The notes beneath the pieces are model-generated. The model was not told the DNA's origin. It was given only the letters and a program-made list of their open reading frames with translations, and ran no database searches. Shown here in pieces: positions 48,527-60,099 of a DNA stretch of 64,000 nt. The first letter of the stretch is position 1; each line of letters opens with the position of its first letter. The DNA comes from Gnetum montanum (taxonomy: Eukaryota; Streptophyta; Gnetopsida; Gnetales; Gnetaceae): assembly GCA_015680685.1 (NCBI GenBank), contig MNCI01009417.1, positions 7,356 to 71,355 of the forward strand. Reading direction: 5' to 3'. A program made the translations under genes and the position numbers.

Positions 48527-50207
48527 TGAAACACCCTAAATTTTCAAGGCATTCTTTCTTCACCAGGTCTTCGCAATTCCAGCAGTGTTAAGTCACTTTG
48601 GCAAGAGATGGATGCTCTAAGTTTAGGCTGTACAGTTTGACAAATTTTCTAGCTGGGTAATTCATCTAGCTGACAACCTACTCAGAAATGATATGGAGAG
48701 TTGTCGACGGTGCTCAGAATGCACAAAATAGTTTGGCAAGTTTTCTAGTCGAAGAGTTCACTACGCTATGCTACACTATGTAGTGTAGTAGGCTTCGGGA
48801 GATAGTCATTCAAATGATCAACTATAAATTGTTACAAAGAAAAGATGCTACGCTATGCTATGATACACAGCATAGCATAGCATAGCAAGAGCAATACAGC
48901 AAGGCTTGGCTTACTGAGTGATCTCAAATGCACTAAGTTAGCGCCTCTGGCCTTCGAAAATAATTACTTCACTTGGTTCCAAGTTTTTAGTGGTCAGTAA
49001 TGACTCCTTCACCAAAAAGTAGTAAACTTAGCAAAAAGTAGGCTATGTTGGTTGCTACGCTACGCTAGCACAGCGTAGCAACTCTACGGGAGCAACGAAA
49101 GGCATCTCAAAGTGTAGAATCAATAAGTTCACGAGTTTCACAATGCAAAAAGCAAAGGTGGCAGATTGTCTACATTCTCGTGATTAAGTCTAGATGCTAC
49201 ACTAAGTAGTGTAGCATAGCATAGCAAGTATGCAAAAAATAGTCAGAGCACTTCAAAAAGTTTCAAATACATGCCACAAGACGCAACGCAAGTTTTTGCT
49301 TCAAACTAGTGGCTACGCTATGCTACATTGCATAGCGTAGCACAGCGTAGCAAGATGCTATGCTACACCAACATGCTATGCTACAAAGCATAGCACAACA
49401 TAGCAAGTAGTTACGTTACATCAATGCACTTCATCTATTTGCACCGTTGGCACACATCTCTAAGTTCTGATAGCGCAATTACAACATGGTAGGCTCGTTT
49501 AACAGTCCTGCATGTCCATGCAGCATAGACACATCAACATGGGCCCAAGACATGTGGCGTACAAATCACACCTTTTGTGTGCCATTGGCCCTATAAATAC
49601 CTCAATGATAAATTCTCTAATGGTTGGTGGGTGAATTGGTTGGCTAGCAAGCAAAAATTTGACATTGTAATCTTGAGCATTGTAAACATCTTGTTTGGCA
49701 TTGTAAACAGTTAGCACTTTAGTTTGGCATTCTATCTTGCTTTTCTTGCTCTCTTCGTAACACTTTGCATTATTGACCCTTGAGTCCGCATTCAAGCATA
49801 TAGCTGTCTTGCTCTAAAAATCTTGGTTACAATTGGAATCTCTGTGCCTCTCAGCATCATGTGACCGATTGTACCCACCTTGACAGAGTGAGGCCATAAT
49901 CTTGAAGTGATGCATTTTCTTGACTGCATTTTACTTTGCTTTCTTGCTTATCATCGCATTTTACATCATTTTCTACCCCTTTTGCATTTAAAGAATATTA
50001 TTTTATGCTACAATTCTCATTTTTCAAATTATCCATTTGCAAAAGGTTATATTAACATTGACTAAGTCCCTGTCTGATCGACCAGACCATTTAGGGTGCC
50101 CTGCTTTCATTTTATTCAGCACGGCCCTCAAGCAAATCTGGGGTTAAGATTGTCATGATCGACGATCTCTCGATGTTTTCCAGCCATTGACGTTTTTGAT
50201 CACTACA
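48527..50207 (+). mobile_element. Element D 3' LTR (1,681 bp)
   Basis: It starts TGAAACACCCTAAATTTTC and ends TCACTACA, aligned with 9430-11129. TATAAATA is at 49592-49599. The palindromes of U3 are kept (48846-49410). Differences from the 5' LTR are frequent and mostly transitions, so the insertion is old. Confidence 0.95.
49592..49599 (+). promoter_or_regulatory. TATA box of element D 3' LTR
   Basis: TATAAATA in GGCCCTATAAATACCTC. It could promote read-out transcription into element C. Confidence 0.75.
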
Positions 50208-50212
50208 CCACG
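50208..50212. repeat. Right target-site duplication of element D (CCACG)
   Basis: Pairs with CCATG at 9425-9429 with one CpG-type transition. Confidence 0.8.
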
Positions 50213-50621
50213 TACTAGTCTCACCTCTTTCCTACAATAGCTATGCTCCCATTTTTTGGGGCAATGCATTTTTCATTCTCAAGCTCTGTTCCATTTTTCC
50301 TAAGCATTTTTCCTTGATATTAAGCATAACTCTTGCAATTTTCTACTATTTGATATGTATTTGCATGTTCACATCCCTATTCTCAGGCCAGGACCCCATG
50401 TTACACTCTAGCTTAACTGTTACCGGTGTCCACGTGTAATGCAGTATAAATCTCCCTTGCACATGGTTAATTTAACATCATGTAAGTCCCTATCTAATTG
50501 ACAAGAGCATTCAAGGCACCTCATTTCTATTTCCTAGCATGGCCCTCACATGGATTCGAGGTTAGGCTATATGCTCACCAACCTCTCATTGTTCTAGCCA
50601 CCAACATTTTCAGACATCCCA
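50213..50621 (+). mobile_element. Element C 5' LTR, downstream part (R-U5)
   Basis: It continues the LTR cut at 9429. The end reads CCTCTCATTGTTCTAGCCACC, ACATTTTCAGACATCCCA, close to the U5 end of D and B. A primer site follows. Confidence 0.85.
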
Positions 50622-50625
50622 ATTT

Positions 50626-50643
50626 TGGGGGCTAAAAGGAAGG
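50626..50643 (+). other. Element C primer-binding site (degraded)
   Basis: TGGGGGCTAAAAGGAAGG is the tRNA-Asn-type site of D with one inserted base and a few substitutions. Confidence 0.7.
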
Positions 50644-51094
50644 CCTCCCATTCCTTCTATGTTCAAGGGTAGTCCAACATGCTTTCTGCACCTCCAGTAC
50701 TAATGGTAAGCTAGTGTAGACATAACACCCCTATTGACTTGCCACAGCAGTAGCTAGATCATAGGCTAGCATAAGAGTTGTCTACATTTCGGTTGGTATA
50801 GATTGTTCCCAATCATCGATTCCCATGAAACCTTGTAGGATGAAAGCCTAATTGTGTCCATTGTGTTAAGCTCTAAGTGCTATGGAGAGCATAACAACCC
50901 CTCAAAGCATAATAACCCCTTAAAGCATAATGAGAATAATGCCAAAGTTAGTCACTTTTTAATAACATTTCCATAGTTAATCATTTTTTGGCTTATTTTC
51001 ATAGTTTTCATATGTAGCTATTTTTTCAATGTTCCTTCCACTTAATCATTTTCTGTTCAGCATTGTCTTTTCTAAGGTTTTTCTACACGATAAC
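50644..51094 (+). other. Element C leader
   Basis: Untranslated leader. The part at 50690-50850 resembles the repeated leader block of D (GGTATAGATTG, CCTTGTAGGATGAAAGCC). The remainder is T-rich with repeated CATAATAACCCCT and TAGTCATTTT words. Confidence 0.55.
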
Positions 51095-51350
51095 ATGAAT
51101 CTCATGAATCCTTCAACCTCTACCTTGAGCACAAAGGTAGCTCATCCCATCCAACAAGTGATGGACATTGAGCCCCCACTTAGTCCTATATAGCCACAAT
51201 GATAGTAACTTAGACTACGTAACCAACCACCAGAACACATGACATTGGATGATGAAAGATATAATTTCCTTTGTGTAAAACTTTAGGCGGGTCTATCCCT
51301 AGACCACCAAGAAATAGATACAAAGTGTAACTTTGAAACCAAGCAATAAA
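51095..51350 (+). pseudogene. Element C gag N-terminal fragment
   Basis: The ATG at 51095 (MNLMNPSTSTLSTKVAHP) stands where D and E start gag. It is followed, after stops, by LRLRNQPPEHM and DERYNFLCVKLXAGLSLDHQE (X is a stop), aligned with QHERYKFLYAKVQANLPLDAQE of D. After about 51350 the homology stops and the antisense gene follows directly. Most of gag and all of protease are therefore missing, presumably by a deletion of several kb. Confidence 0.7.
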
Positions 51351-51359
51351 TTGGTAGAG

Positions 51360-54277
51360 AAAAATAGATAAATATAGACATACCAATCTTGGGGTCCATT
51401 TGTTGTATACAGTCCATCATGTCATCCACCAAGCCTTGCATAAATTCAAACTTATTAGGAAACACCATCCATGGTTGCATGCAAAAGGTGGATGTGGATG
51501 TTGGACACTCAATGAAAACACCAATGACTATAACATAACACTTAATAGTTATTAGGCAACCAATAGCCAAAGGGGTAAGGGCTAATAATAATAATAATAA
51601 TAATAATAAAAGGAAAAAAACAACAAAAAAAGGATGATAGTGCAAAGCTCCTACCTAACAATCCCTCAAATGTGAGAGTGGGGGATCATCCATCTGCATG
51701 CCATCAATGAAATTTTTTAACTCATCTCCTTCAAACTACAATAACCCTTCTTCCTCAAGTTGCCATAGTACTTCTATAGCTTCACATTCCTCTTCATCTA
51801 CTACTTTTCCCTCAGGTTGAGGGACATCATCCTCTATGGGCTCTGCTATTATCGCAGGCATCCTCTTGCCTACATCACATAAGTTAAGTTAGAATTTTCA
51901 ATTATGAGCATAGTATAGCATGGCACATTATACCAGTATCTAATAATTCATATTTATGATTTCTGAGTGCACATCATGAAGCTTAAACTAGATCCTTCTG
52001 CCACTCTCCCCTACTTTACATATGGGATTCTCTGCGAGGCTTGGTTTTTTAATCTTTGCTCTAGATGACCCCACTGCCTTAGCAATGAGTCATGCCCCTC
52101 TCGTTGAATTTCCAATATTGGCTGGTGAGGCCTCTCCTGCACTATAATGTATGTGGTAAGATCATCCCACATTGCCTCTAGCCATTATAAAGAACGACTC
52201 ACAAATTACCTTTGAAGGATCCTGTGATCGCGTAGTGTTGAACAAGTGATAGATCCATGGCTTAGAGATTTTCTTGTGGTATTGTACCATCCATTGCCCT
52301 TCCTCACAAACCACAAAAACTTTGCAAGCCCTCATAGGCATGTTGCGAAGAATGTGAAGTGCATGTGCCATCTTGCTTGAAGGTTGTGATGCAACCTAAC
52401 AATTTTAGCATGAAGGCCATCGACAAGGTAAGAGGCCCAGTTGTACTATGTTCTCTCCTCTATTACATCTTTCATCATCCAAGCTTGTTCCATCTCAAGA
52501 ATTTTTCCTAATGAGAGTAGCTTTGGGAATGCACATGTATGAAAGTCTCGATAGAGGTGATGGACTATGGGAACCTTCACTTCCTTGACTTGTATGCCTT
52601 TGCAGACCTTAGAAGTGCCCAACCACTCCTCAATGTCCCCTCTATGATCTAAATATTTTTCAGTCTTTTTTGCAACTAGTGGGCTCTTAGAGGGGATGCC
52701 AAATAGGTTCGCAAAGAATTCATTTGTAATTTCAAAGGTCACCCACACACCATAGGCCTGCATCATGAAGTAATCAATGCTTTCACTAAAGGAGTCAATG
52801 ATGGCAATCATCTTAGCCATTAGGATACTTGGGCTAACGACCAAGAAAAGGTCCATTAACCTAGCCTGCTGAAGCTTCTTGGTTATTGCCACTGGGGTCT
52901 CATAGCATAGCCAACATTGTGAACTCTCAACTCACCATATTTCATGATGAGGATGGCCTTAGTATAGCCTATTGTGACCACCATGACCTCTCTTGACTTA
53001 ATTGTAGCTGTAATAGGAAAAAATAAAGTTAGAAACTTGAGAAACACTAAGTAGAAAATGCATAAAAAAGGAATGATGCACTACTCACATAGCACAATGG
53101 TGTGTGGGATGGTAGTGGTGGGGCTAAAACCTCCTCCATGCTCAGTATACCGGTCACCCACTTAGGATCCAACCAGCCAAAAACTCAACACCTCTCATAA
53201 AACTCAGAATATCAATTAGGGAGTTCTGCTAAGTTTGTCCCAATCTACCCAATCATTGTTGCACCAACATTCTCAAAAGATGAGAATTCCTATAGGGTAG
53301 TGAGAGTCAATTTCAACATCCCCTCCTCATTTTGAAGGCCATTTGCATCAATGGTAAACCTAGCAATAGACATGAGTGGTTAGCACCTTAATATGAGTCA
53401 TAATCAAGTGAATAATGCAAAAATCATAAGAGAACTCATCCTCTAACATAATACACTATCCCATGTGGGTTCTAGAGAAGAGTATGTATGCATCGAGCAA
53501 TGAACAATGTGTTATTCATGTTGACTATGCTCCACACTAAGTGTTGGCTATGCTCCCTGATGAGCATAACAACTACAAAAAGTTCAAAGTATTGGCTATG
53601 CTCTTTGCCATGCGTAACAACTAAAATTTTTTTAAAGTGTTGGCTATGCTTTCTATTGAGCGTAACAATTACAAAAATTTTCAAGTGTCATAAAATTTTC
53701 AAACTATTGGTTACGTTCACCGCAAATTATAACCTATTGATTATGTTACCTATAGAGCGTAACCCTAGAAAATCAAAAAAATTTCTAACTTTTTTTGTCA
53801 CGCTTTCAAGAACGTACCTATCATGACAGTCGTGACCCTTGTAGTTGCCCTGCTTAAACTATTATACTCTGTATTTTCCTTCAAGCTCCCTTAGCCCCCT
53901 GTCCTATGCCATAGGTAGGATGCCAAAAAATCCCTATTCTGCATCACGCATGGGACATCGAAAACCCTCATCATGCATTGCATGCGGGACATTAGAAAAA
54001 AGGCGGGAAAGACCCTTGTAATAAAAGAACCCCAGAAACCTACAAAATCCACCACATACACTCCCTCTCATGGTTGTGACTCATCGTAGCCACGATGATG
54101 ATGGTGGTCCCTACCTAAGGCAGGCTATCCTCAAGACCCCAAAACCCCTAGGTGAACAAGAAAAAAGGAAAAAATCAAAGGGTAGAGCATAGCGCCTTAC
54201 CTTGCTAATGACACCTCTCTCCAATCCTCTATGTGTGCCCTAGGAAGGTGCCTCAGTGTGTGTTCTTCTTCATCCAT
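51360..54277 (-). pseudogene. Element C antisense gene (truncated copy)
   Basis: Third copy of the antisense gene. Exon 1 is 54277-54201 (MDEEEHTLRHLPRAHIEDWRE, strong donor AAG|GTAAGG). The FCP1-like exon is reduced to its end near 53530-53450 (NTLFIARCIHTLL, NPHGIVYYV), with the rest replaced by sequence like the LTR of C. The next exon has ENVGATMIG near 53260. The transposon-type exon is about 52990-52170, open at 52892-52446 (VTFEITNEFFANLFGIPSKS, DIEEWLGTSKVCKGIQ) and continuing to KPWIYHLFNTTRSQDPSK. The last exon present ends NKFEFMQGLVDDMMDCIQQM with donor GTATGT near 51385. The C-terminal exons are lost with the gag-pro deletion. Confidence 0.6.
51580..51609. repeat. (AAT)n microsatellite
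   Basis: About nine to ten AAT units in an intron of the antisense gene of C. Confidence 0.95.
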
Positions 54278-54475
54278 GTTGGTGAGGCTCAGGTGTTGAC
54301 ATTAACTACATCATGTCATGGTTAAATGGTTACACTCTTGTTTTCCTCTTTTCCTTTGTGACACTCTAGCTTCCTCTCATTCGTCACTACGCTTTGTCTC
54401 CCTTCTCTCCAGCTATGCTACACAATGACTTTTTTTTTAACTTTAAAAATGATAGATTGAATATGGTAAAACTCC

Positions 54476-54483
54476 TATTTATA
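54476..54483 (-). promoter_or_regulatory. TATA box of element C antisense gene
   Basis: TATAAATAGGAG on the minus strand, about 200 bp before the exon-1 ATG at 54277. It corresponds to 42839-42846 in D. Confidence 0.6.
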
Positions 54484-54918
54484 CTCTTTTGAGGTGGAGG
54501 ACACATCACCCTCCTAGGTACTATCCCGTGTCCAATGCGTAATGTGGGATGAGCATAGCACTTAAAGTCAAAAAAAATTTCAACTTTTCTAGTGTCTCCA
54601 TACTTAGAAATTTTTTTGCATTTTTTTGACTTCCTAATAAACGCCCAACATAGTCCCACATTTAAAACCTTTGAAGTTGTGCCTAAATCTATGTGTCTTG
54701 CGTAAACCATGGTCTGCTACGACTTTAAACTAGTAATCTTTTGGCCAATTGAGGCTCCAAAATTAATTTACATACTTGCTTATCTAATCCCACAACTGCA
54801 CAGTTAGGAAAATCTTCATAACATTATCTTCCTTATTTTTATGCATTTTACTTTATTAAGACATGTGCAACTTAACATTTTTCTGGTTGTTTTGTAGGAT
54901 TTTTGACAAGATTCTAGA
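54484..54918 (+). other. Spacer before pol with candidate 3' splice site (element C)
   Basis: One unit of the iterated motif (CTGCTACGACTTTAAACTAG) is at 54713-54733. CTGGTTGTTTTGTAG|G ends at 54897, 21 bases before the pol ATG at 54919, matching the acceptor-like sites of D and E. Confidence 0.5.
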
Positions 54919-57900
54919 ATGAATGCATACAAATGTCTTCATTCACCCTTGGTCTTGACTGGACCTTACAGTGATTCCATGAGATGCGTAAACACTGAAC
55001 TCCTAGACTTTGAACCTGTGACTTATGACATAAATGTAGCATCTTTAAAGACATCTCTAGATTGGCAAGATCATCTAGTTAGAGGTCTAGACCTAGAGGC
55101 AGGTGATGTAACTAAGGATCCTCTCATAGAAGTCCCTATAGCAACAACTAAAGGCAAGGCAAAGACATTGAAATGTAGTTCCTTGTTAGAGCCTCAAATC
55201 AAACAAAGCATCTCAAAATTTCTCAATGATAATGTCAAGGCATTCGCATGGTCCTACAAGGACATGCTAGGCTTGGACCCTTGAATAATACAACACAACA
55301 TTATCCTTAATCCTTGCATAAATCTAGTAAAAAAAAAATCTTGCAAGGTCAAACCTAAGGTGGCGTTGGTAGTTTGTGATGAAATCACTAAGCTTTACAA
55401 AGCTAGTTTCATCCAGGTAGTCAACTACACTAATTGGATTTCAAACATCATAGTGGTCCCTAAGAAAAATGGAAGCATACACATTTGCATAGACTTCTGG
55501 GACCTGAACAAGGCAACCATCAAAGATGACTTCCCATTACCTAGTATTGACCAACTCATCGATACTACAGTTAGTCGTGACTTATTTTCCTTTATGGATG
55601 GGTTCTTAGGGTACAACCAAATTAAAATCAACCTAAAGCACTAGCTTAGCACCACCTTCATGACTACTTGGGGTATGTTTTGCTATACAATGATGTCTTT
55701 TGGACTAAACAACATAGGAGCAACCTACCAACATGTGATGACATATATCTTTAGTGATTATCTACTAGAGTTGCTCAATGACTACATTGATGATATAGTA
55801 GTTAAGTCCAAGGTAGCTCATGACCATGCAGATGACTTAGACCACATCCTCAAATGTTTCCTTAGACATGAACTTAGGTTAAACCCCAAGAAGTGTTTCT
55901 TTAACATTAAGATCGGTTGCATGCTAGGCTTTGTAGTATCAGAAGCAGGTATATGTGTAGACCCTGATAAGGTTAAGGCTGTCACCAACTTAGCACCATT
56001 GGTAAACTTTAAGGAGCTACACGAATTACAAGGTGGATTACAATTCATACATAGGTTTATCATAAAGTTGACCAATAAGTTACAGCCAATGCAACATTTT
56101 CTTAAAAAGGAGGTCCACTTTGAGTGGATAAAGTAGTGCCAAGAAGCATTTGACAACCTCAAAAAGGAGCTATCTCAACTTCCAATAGTCAACCCTCTAT
56201 AAGAAGATAAGCCATTCTACATTTACCTTGCAAATTCAGACATGTCCATTGCTTCTCTACTTTGCCAGAAGTGAGACAATGGCTCAGAGGTCCTTATTTA
56301 CCACTTAAGCCATGTGCTAGTGGCTCATAAAGAAAAATATAATGATGTATAGAAGAATTGTCTTGCCTTAGTCTTTCTACTGAGACATTATCTTTTCCGC
56401 AGCTAGGTTAACGTTATTTGTAAAAGCAATGTACTTTACGGGATTACTACAAACATATACAAAAGCAATTGAATTGTTGGTGGAAGGTAATAACTATAGA
56501 GTTTGACCTACACTACATAGCAAAAGCATCAACAAAGAGTCAAGCAATAGCCACATGACTCACACCTTCACCCATAGATGATTAAGCAAAAATAGATCTG
56601 GAATTTTTGGATGAGCATGTTAATAGCATAATCCAAGTGCCTAAAAACTTTGAGGAATTTTTACACTTTGATGGTGCTTCAACCACACAAGATGGTAGTG
56701 CTGCAGTCATTATTACATTTCCCTCTAGGGAGATTTGACCCTTCGCGTATCATTTTTCATTTCCTTACACAAATAACATGGCTGAGTATGAAGGTCTCCT
56801 TAGAGGTGTCTTAATAACTGATGATTTAGGAATCCAAAACATAGCAATCTGAGGCAATTTGCAACTTTTTGTCAACCAAGTCACATAGGTTTATGCTTGC
56901 AAGGCACAACATTTACAACCTTATTGTGATTTGGCAAAACACTTGCTCAAAAAATTTACAACTGTATATGTCCAATACATTCCCCATAACAAAAATGTCC
57001 ATGTTGATGCATTAGCCACTTTAGCTGTAAGCATAGTGCCCAATAGGTTTTCTACCTTGCCCATTTCAATAATGGATTGCATCAAACCTATCACTCAAAC
57101 AACAAGCATTACATCCATAGATGTGACAAGCATAGCCCACACCCAAGAGTGGTATGAAATATTAAGACATACCTCCAATAGGGTGAGCCTCTACAAAATC
57201 TAACCTTTGCCCAAGAAGACGTAGTGCAAAAATGATCACAATAGTACATCCATGTAGGTGATAGCACCTTTTATCACAGATCCTATGATGGAATGTTGTT
57301 AACTTGCTTTAGCAGTAGTAAAGCACAAACAATTATCAATCAAGTCCATGAGGGACTATGTGGAGGCCACATAGCACCCAGGGCAATGGCAATAAAAATA
57401 AGACACCTAGGCTACTATTACCCTTACATGGAGCAAGATTGTGTTTTCAAGGTTAGAACATGTGATGTGTGTCAACGACATGGTAACCTAATGCATGTGC
57501 CACCCGCTAAACTGTATAGTACACTGATTACGTGACCATTCCAATGGTGGGGGTTGGATATCATAGGATCCATAACGCCTAAATCTTTTGCAGGACATAG
57601 CTTCATCATAACAACAACCGTATACTTTACCAAGTGGGTTGAAGCCATTCCCCATAGGAAGACAACATCACAATAGGTCTGCAAATTTATTCTAGACAAC
57701 ATAGTGACCCGATTTGATCTAGCCATGATCATAGTCATAAACAATAGGCCATAATTTAGCAGTGCAAAAACTAAACCCTTCTGTAAACACCTTGGCATTA
57801 AACATTCCTTTTCATCACCATAATAACCACAAGTGAATGGCTAAGTGGAGGCTATGAACAAAGTCATCATAAATCTTCTGAAGAGGATGCTTAGCAACAA

Positions 57901-58386
57901 CACATGACAATGGCATGAATAGTCGGTCTACGCATTATGGGCCTACCAAATGACATGTAGAATAGTAATAGGTAAGACACCATATAGTCTTGTGTATGGA
58001 TCTGAAGTAATGTTTCCTCTTGAATTGCAGGTCCCATCACTCCATATGATCCTCTCAAGCTTCATTGATGAGGTTTAGAACAACGAGTTTAGAACCATTG
58101 ACCTTAACTCTATAGACAAGGAGCACATGCAAACACTTGATCGCATCGAGTGGTACTAGAAAAAGCAATGACAAAAGCACTATCACAATCAGCATCAATG
58201 CGCGATCAAGAAGGGGAACCTAGTCCTCAAGGTTGTTTGTGAGCCCATGGATAAATTCTCAACTAACTAGGAAGGGCCTTTCTTAGTCATAAAGGCCTAT
58301 GACAATGGAGCATTCAAGCTTACTAATCTAGACAGTAATGAGTTTGCCAATCCAATCAACCACTCATGAAGCTATACTATGCCTAG
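54919..58386 (+). pseudogene. Element C pol: reverse transcriptase, RNase H, integrase
   Basis: The start is the ATG at 54919 (MNAYKCLHSPLVLTGPYSD). Pre-RT ends FAWSYKDMLGLDP. RT shows ICIDFWDLNKATIKDDFPLP, SFMDGFLGYNQI, GATYQHVMTYIFSDYLLEL and the palm YIDDIVVKSK (Asp codons 55789-55794), with one frame open from 55660 to 56136. RNase H near 56660-57030 (LHFDGAS, NNMAEYEGLL) is interrupted by stops and indels. The integrase zinc finger lies at 57340-57490 (VHEGLCGGHIAPRAM, CDVCQRHGN). The core is decayed: TDNG is now INNRP near 57740. It ends LKLYYA at 58386. It is more damaged than in D and E, as expected for the older host element. Confidence 0.9.
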
Positions 58387-58399
58387 TATGTAGTGCTAC

Positions 58400-58710
58400 G
58401 CCAATGACAAGGTAAGGTAATAAAATATCTGCTACAACATTAAACTAGCATAGAATATCTACTATGATGTTAAACTGGCACAAAATGTCCTTGGTCTATG
58501 ATGTTAAACTGGCACCTACAACATGGTTTGCTATGACCTTAAACTGGTAATCCACCATTCGCTACGATGTTAAACTAGCATAGTGGTCTACTAGGACCTT
58601 AAACTAGCACAACACAGTCTTCCAGGACCTTAAACTGGGTTCATGGTCTACTAAGACCTTAAACTAGTACAACATGCAATCTACCAAGACCTAAAACTAG
58701 GTTTGTAGTT
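58400..58710 (+). repeat. Iterated GACCTTAAACTAGCAC motif after integrase (element C)
   Basis: Nine or so units of the type CTACTANGACCTTAAACTAGCAC, spaced 30-40 bp, directly after pol. Confidence 0.9.
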
Positions 58711-60099
58711 CAGCATCCATGGTTCAACAAACATAGTTTTGTAGACAAGCGAGTGTGGATACTTCCAACCATCTGTTGCCTACCCACACCTCTTGGGTAG
58801 GATGGGGTGGGACATTGCAGTTCTAGAATGAAGTTCACGGCATTAAGAAAAACCCTCTTGAACATTTGTAGCATCACTATCCTCAACATCTTACTAATCT
58901 TCTAGAGATGTCTTCAAGCATCTTGCTGACCTTTCGGAGCTACCGCCACCATCACCAATCATCTTGATTGAAGCTCTCATTGTCAACATCACTTGTCAGA
59001 GAACCAGTAGTCTCTGGCCTAGCCATAGCACTACCATCCTCTAGCCCTCACCATTGCCTGATCTTGGAAGAGCATCCAGTAGTGCAATTCTCTACCATGC
59101 TACTGGGTTTCTTAGCTCCTATATTTGGTGAGGACTCCTGAGCACCTACATCATCAATGCTTTTAGCCATTTGGATGCTCACAACTGGTGTGGCTACTAG
59201 AGCATTTTCAACCTGGTGCCACTAACACCTACACTAGCCTTCCTACTTTGGACACTACATGCACCTACAACTGACACAACACTCATGGCCCTTGCAGTGC
59301 CCTTGCAAATAGGAATTTTCCTTCATCTTACATGGTGTGGTTATTTTTCTTATTTTCTCTATGTTGTGTCTGCAGGATGAAGCCTTAGTAATGTTGCTAA
59401 ATGGTGCGTTTCATCGCGGTGGCAATTCATTGCACTGCTTCGATGTATCTACTTTGACTTGCCAAATTACTCAAGAGTACACATCCCTATTATCCCATTA
59501 TAGGCTATTCACACTTACCCCTTTGCCTTACATTTCCTTGCATTCCCTACAAACTTCTCTAATGCACATAACACCCTTCTTTCAGTCAACTATAGAACCC
59601 ATGATGAACATAACGCATCTCATCTCATGGAAAGCCTTTGTGGGCTAGTCAAATGGCCAAGCAGATGTAACATAACTCATCCCAAAGAGAAAATACTTGT
59701 CCTATAGATGTGATGTAGTTGCTTCTAAGGAAATTCTATTGAGCAGCACGTAGTTTGCCTAGCAACAAAACATTTTTAAAAAGAGAGAGAGAGAGAGAGC
59801 AAATGAAGAATAAATAAGAAAGAAAAATAAAAAGAAAAGAGAGAGATAAAAAACCAAAAGAAAAAAGAAAAAAGAGACAAAGTAAGTGCCCAAATAAAAA
59901 TAGCACAGTTTCCATTTCACAATTGGTCTAACCCTGAATCGACCGTCTCACAAGCACTTCAACGAGGGGTTAAAATCCTAGGGGTAGGCCATCTTTGCAT
60001 GTTGACTACCTCACAAGCACTCTAACAAGGGATCATGCTTTGGCAATAAGCCATCATAATGCTACATCCTATAGCCACATGCACAATGAACATCCTTCC
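58711..60099 (+). other. Non-coding tail of element C
   Basis: Homologous to the tail of D, with GGGGTGGGACATTGCAGTTC at about 58804 and TGTCTGCAGGATGAA at about 59368. A (GA)n run lies at 59782-59800, followed by purine-rich sequence. The open frame 59337-59648 is not recognisable. It is cut at 60100 by element F before its polypurine tract. Confidence 0.6.
60095..60099. repeat. Left target-site duplication of element F (CTTCC)
   Basis: CTTCC precedes the LTR start; the partner is outside the window. Confidence 0.35.

Noticed and set aside
59760-59880. Purine-rich (GA)n run as a polypurine tract
   Set aside because: It is not followed by an LTR start; the conserved tract here is AAAGAGGGGCCAA next to TGAAACACC.
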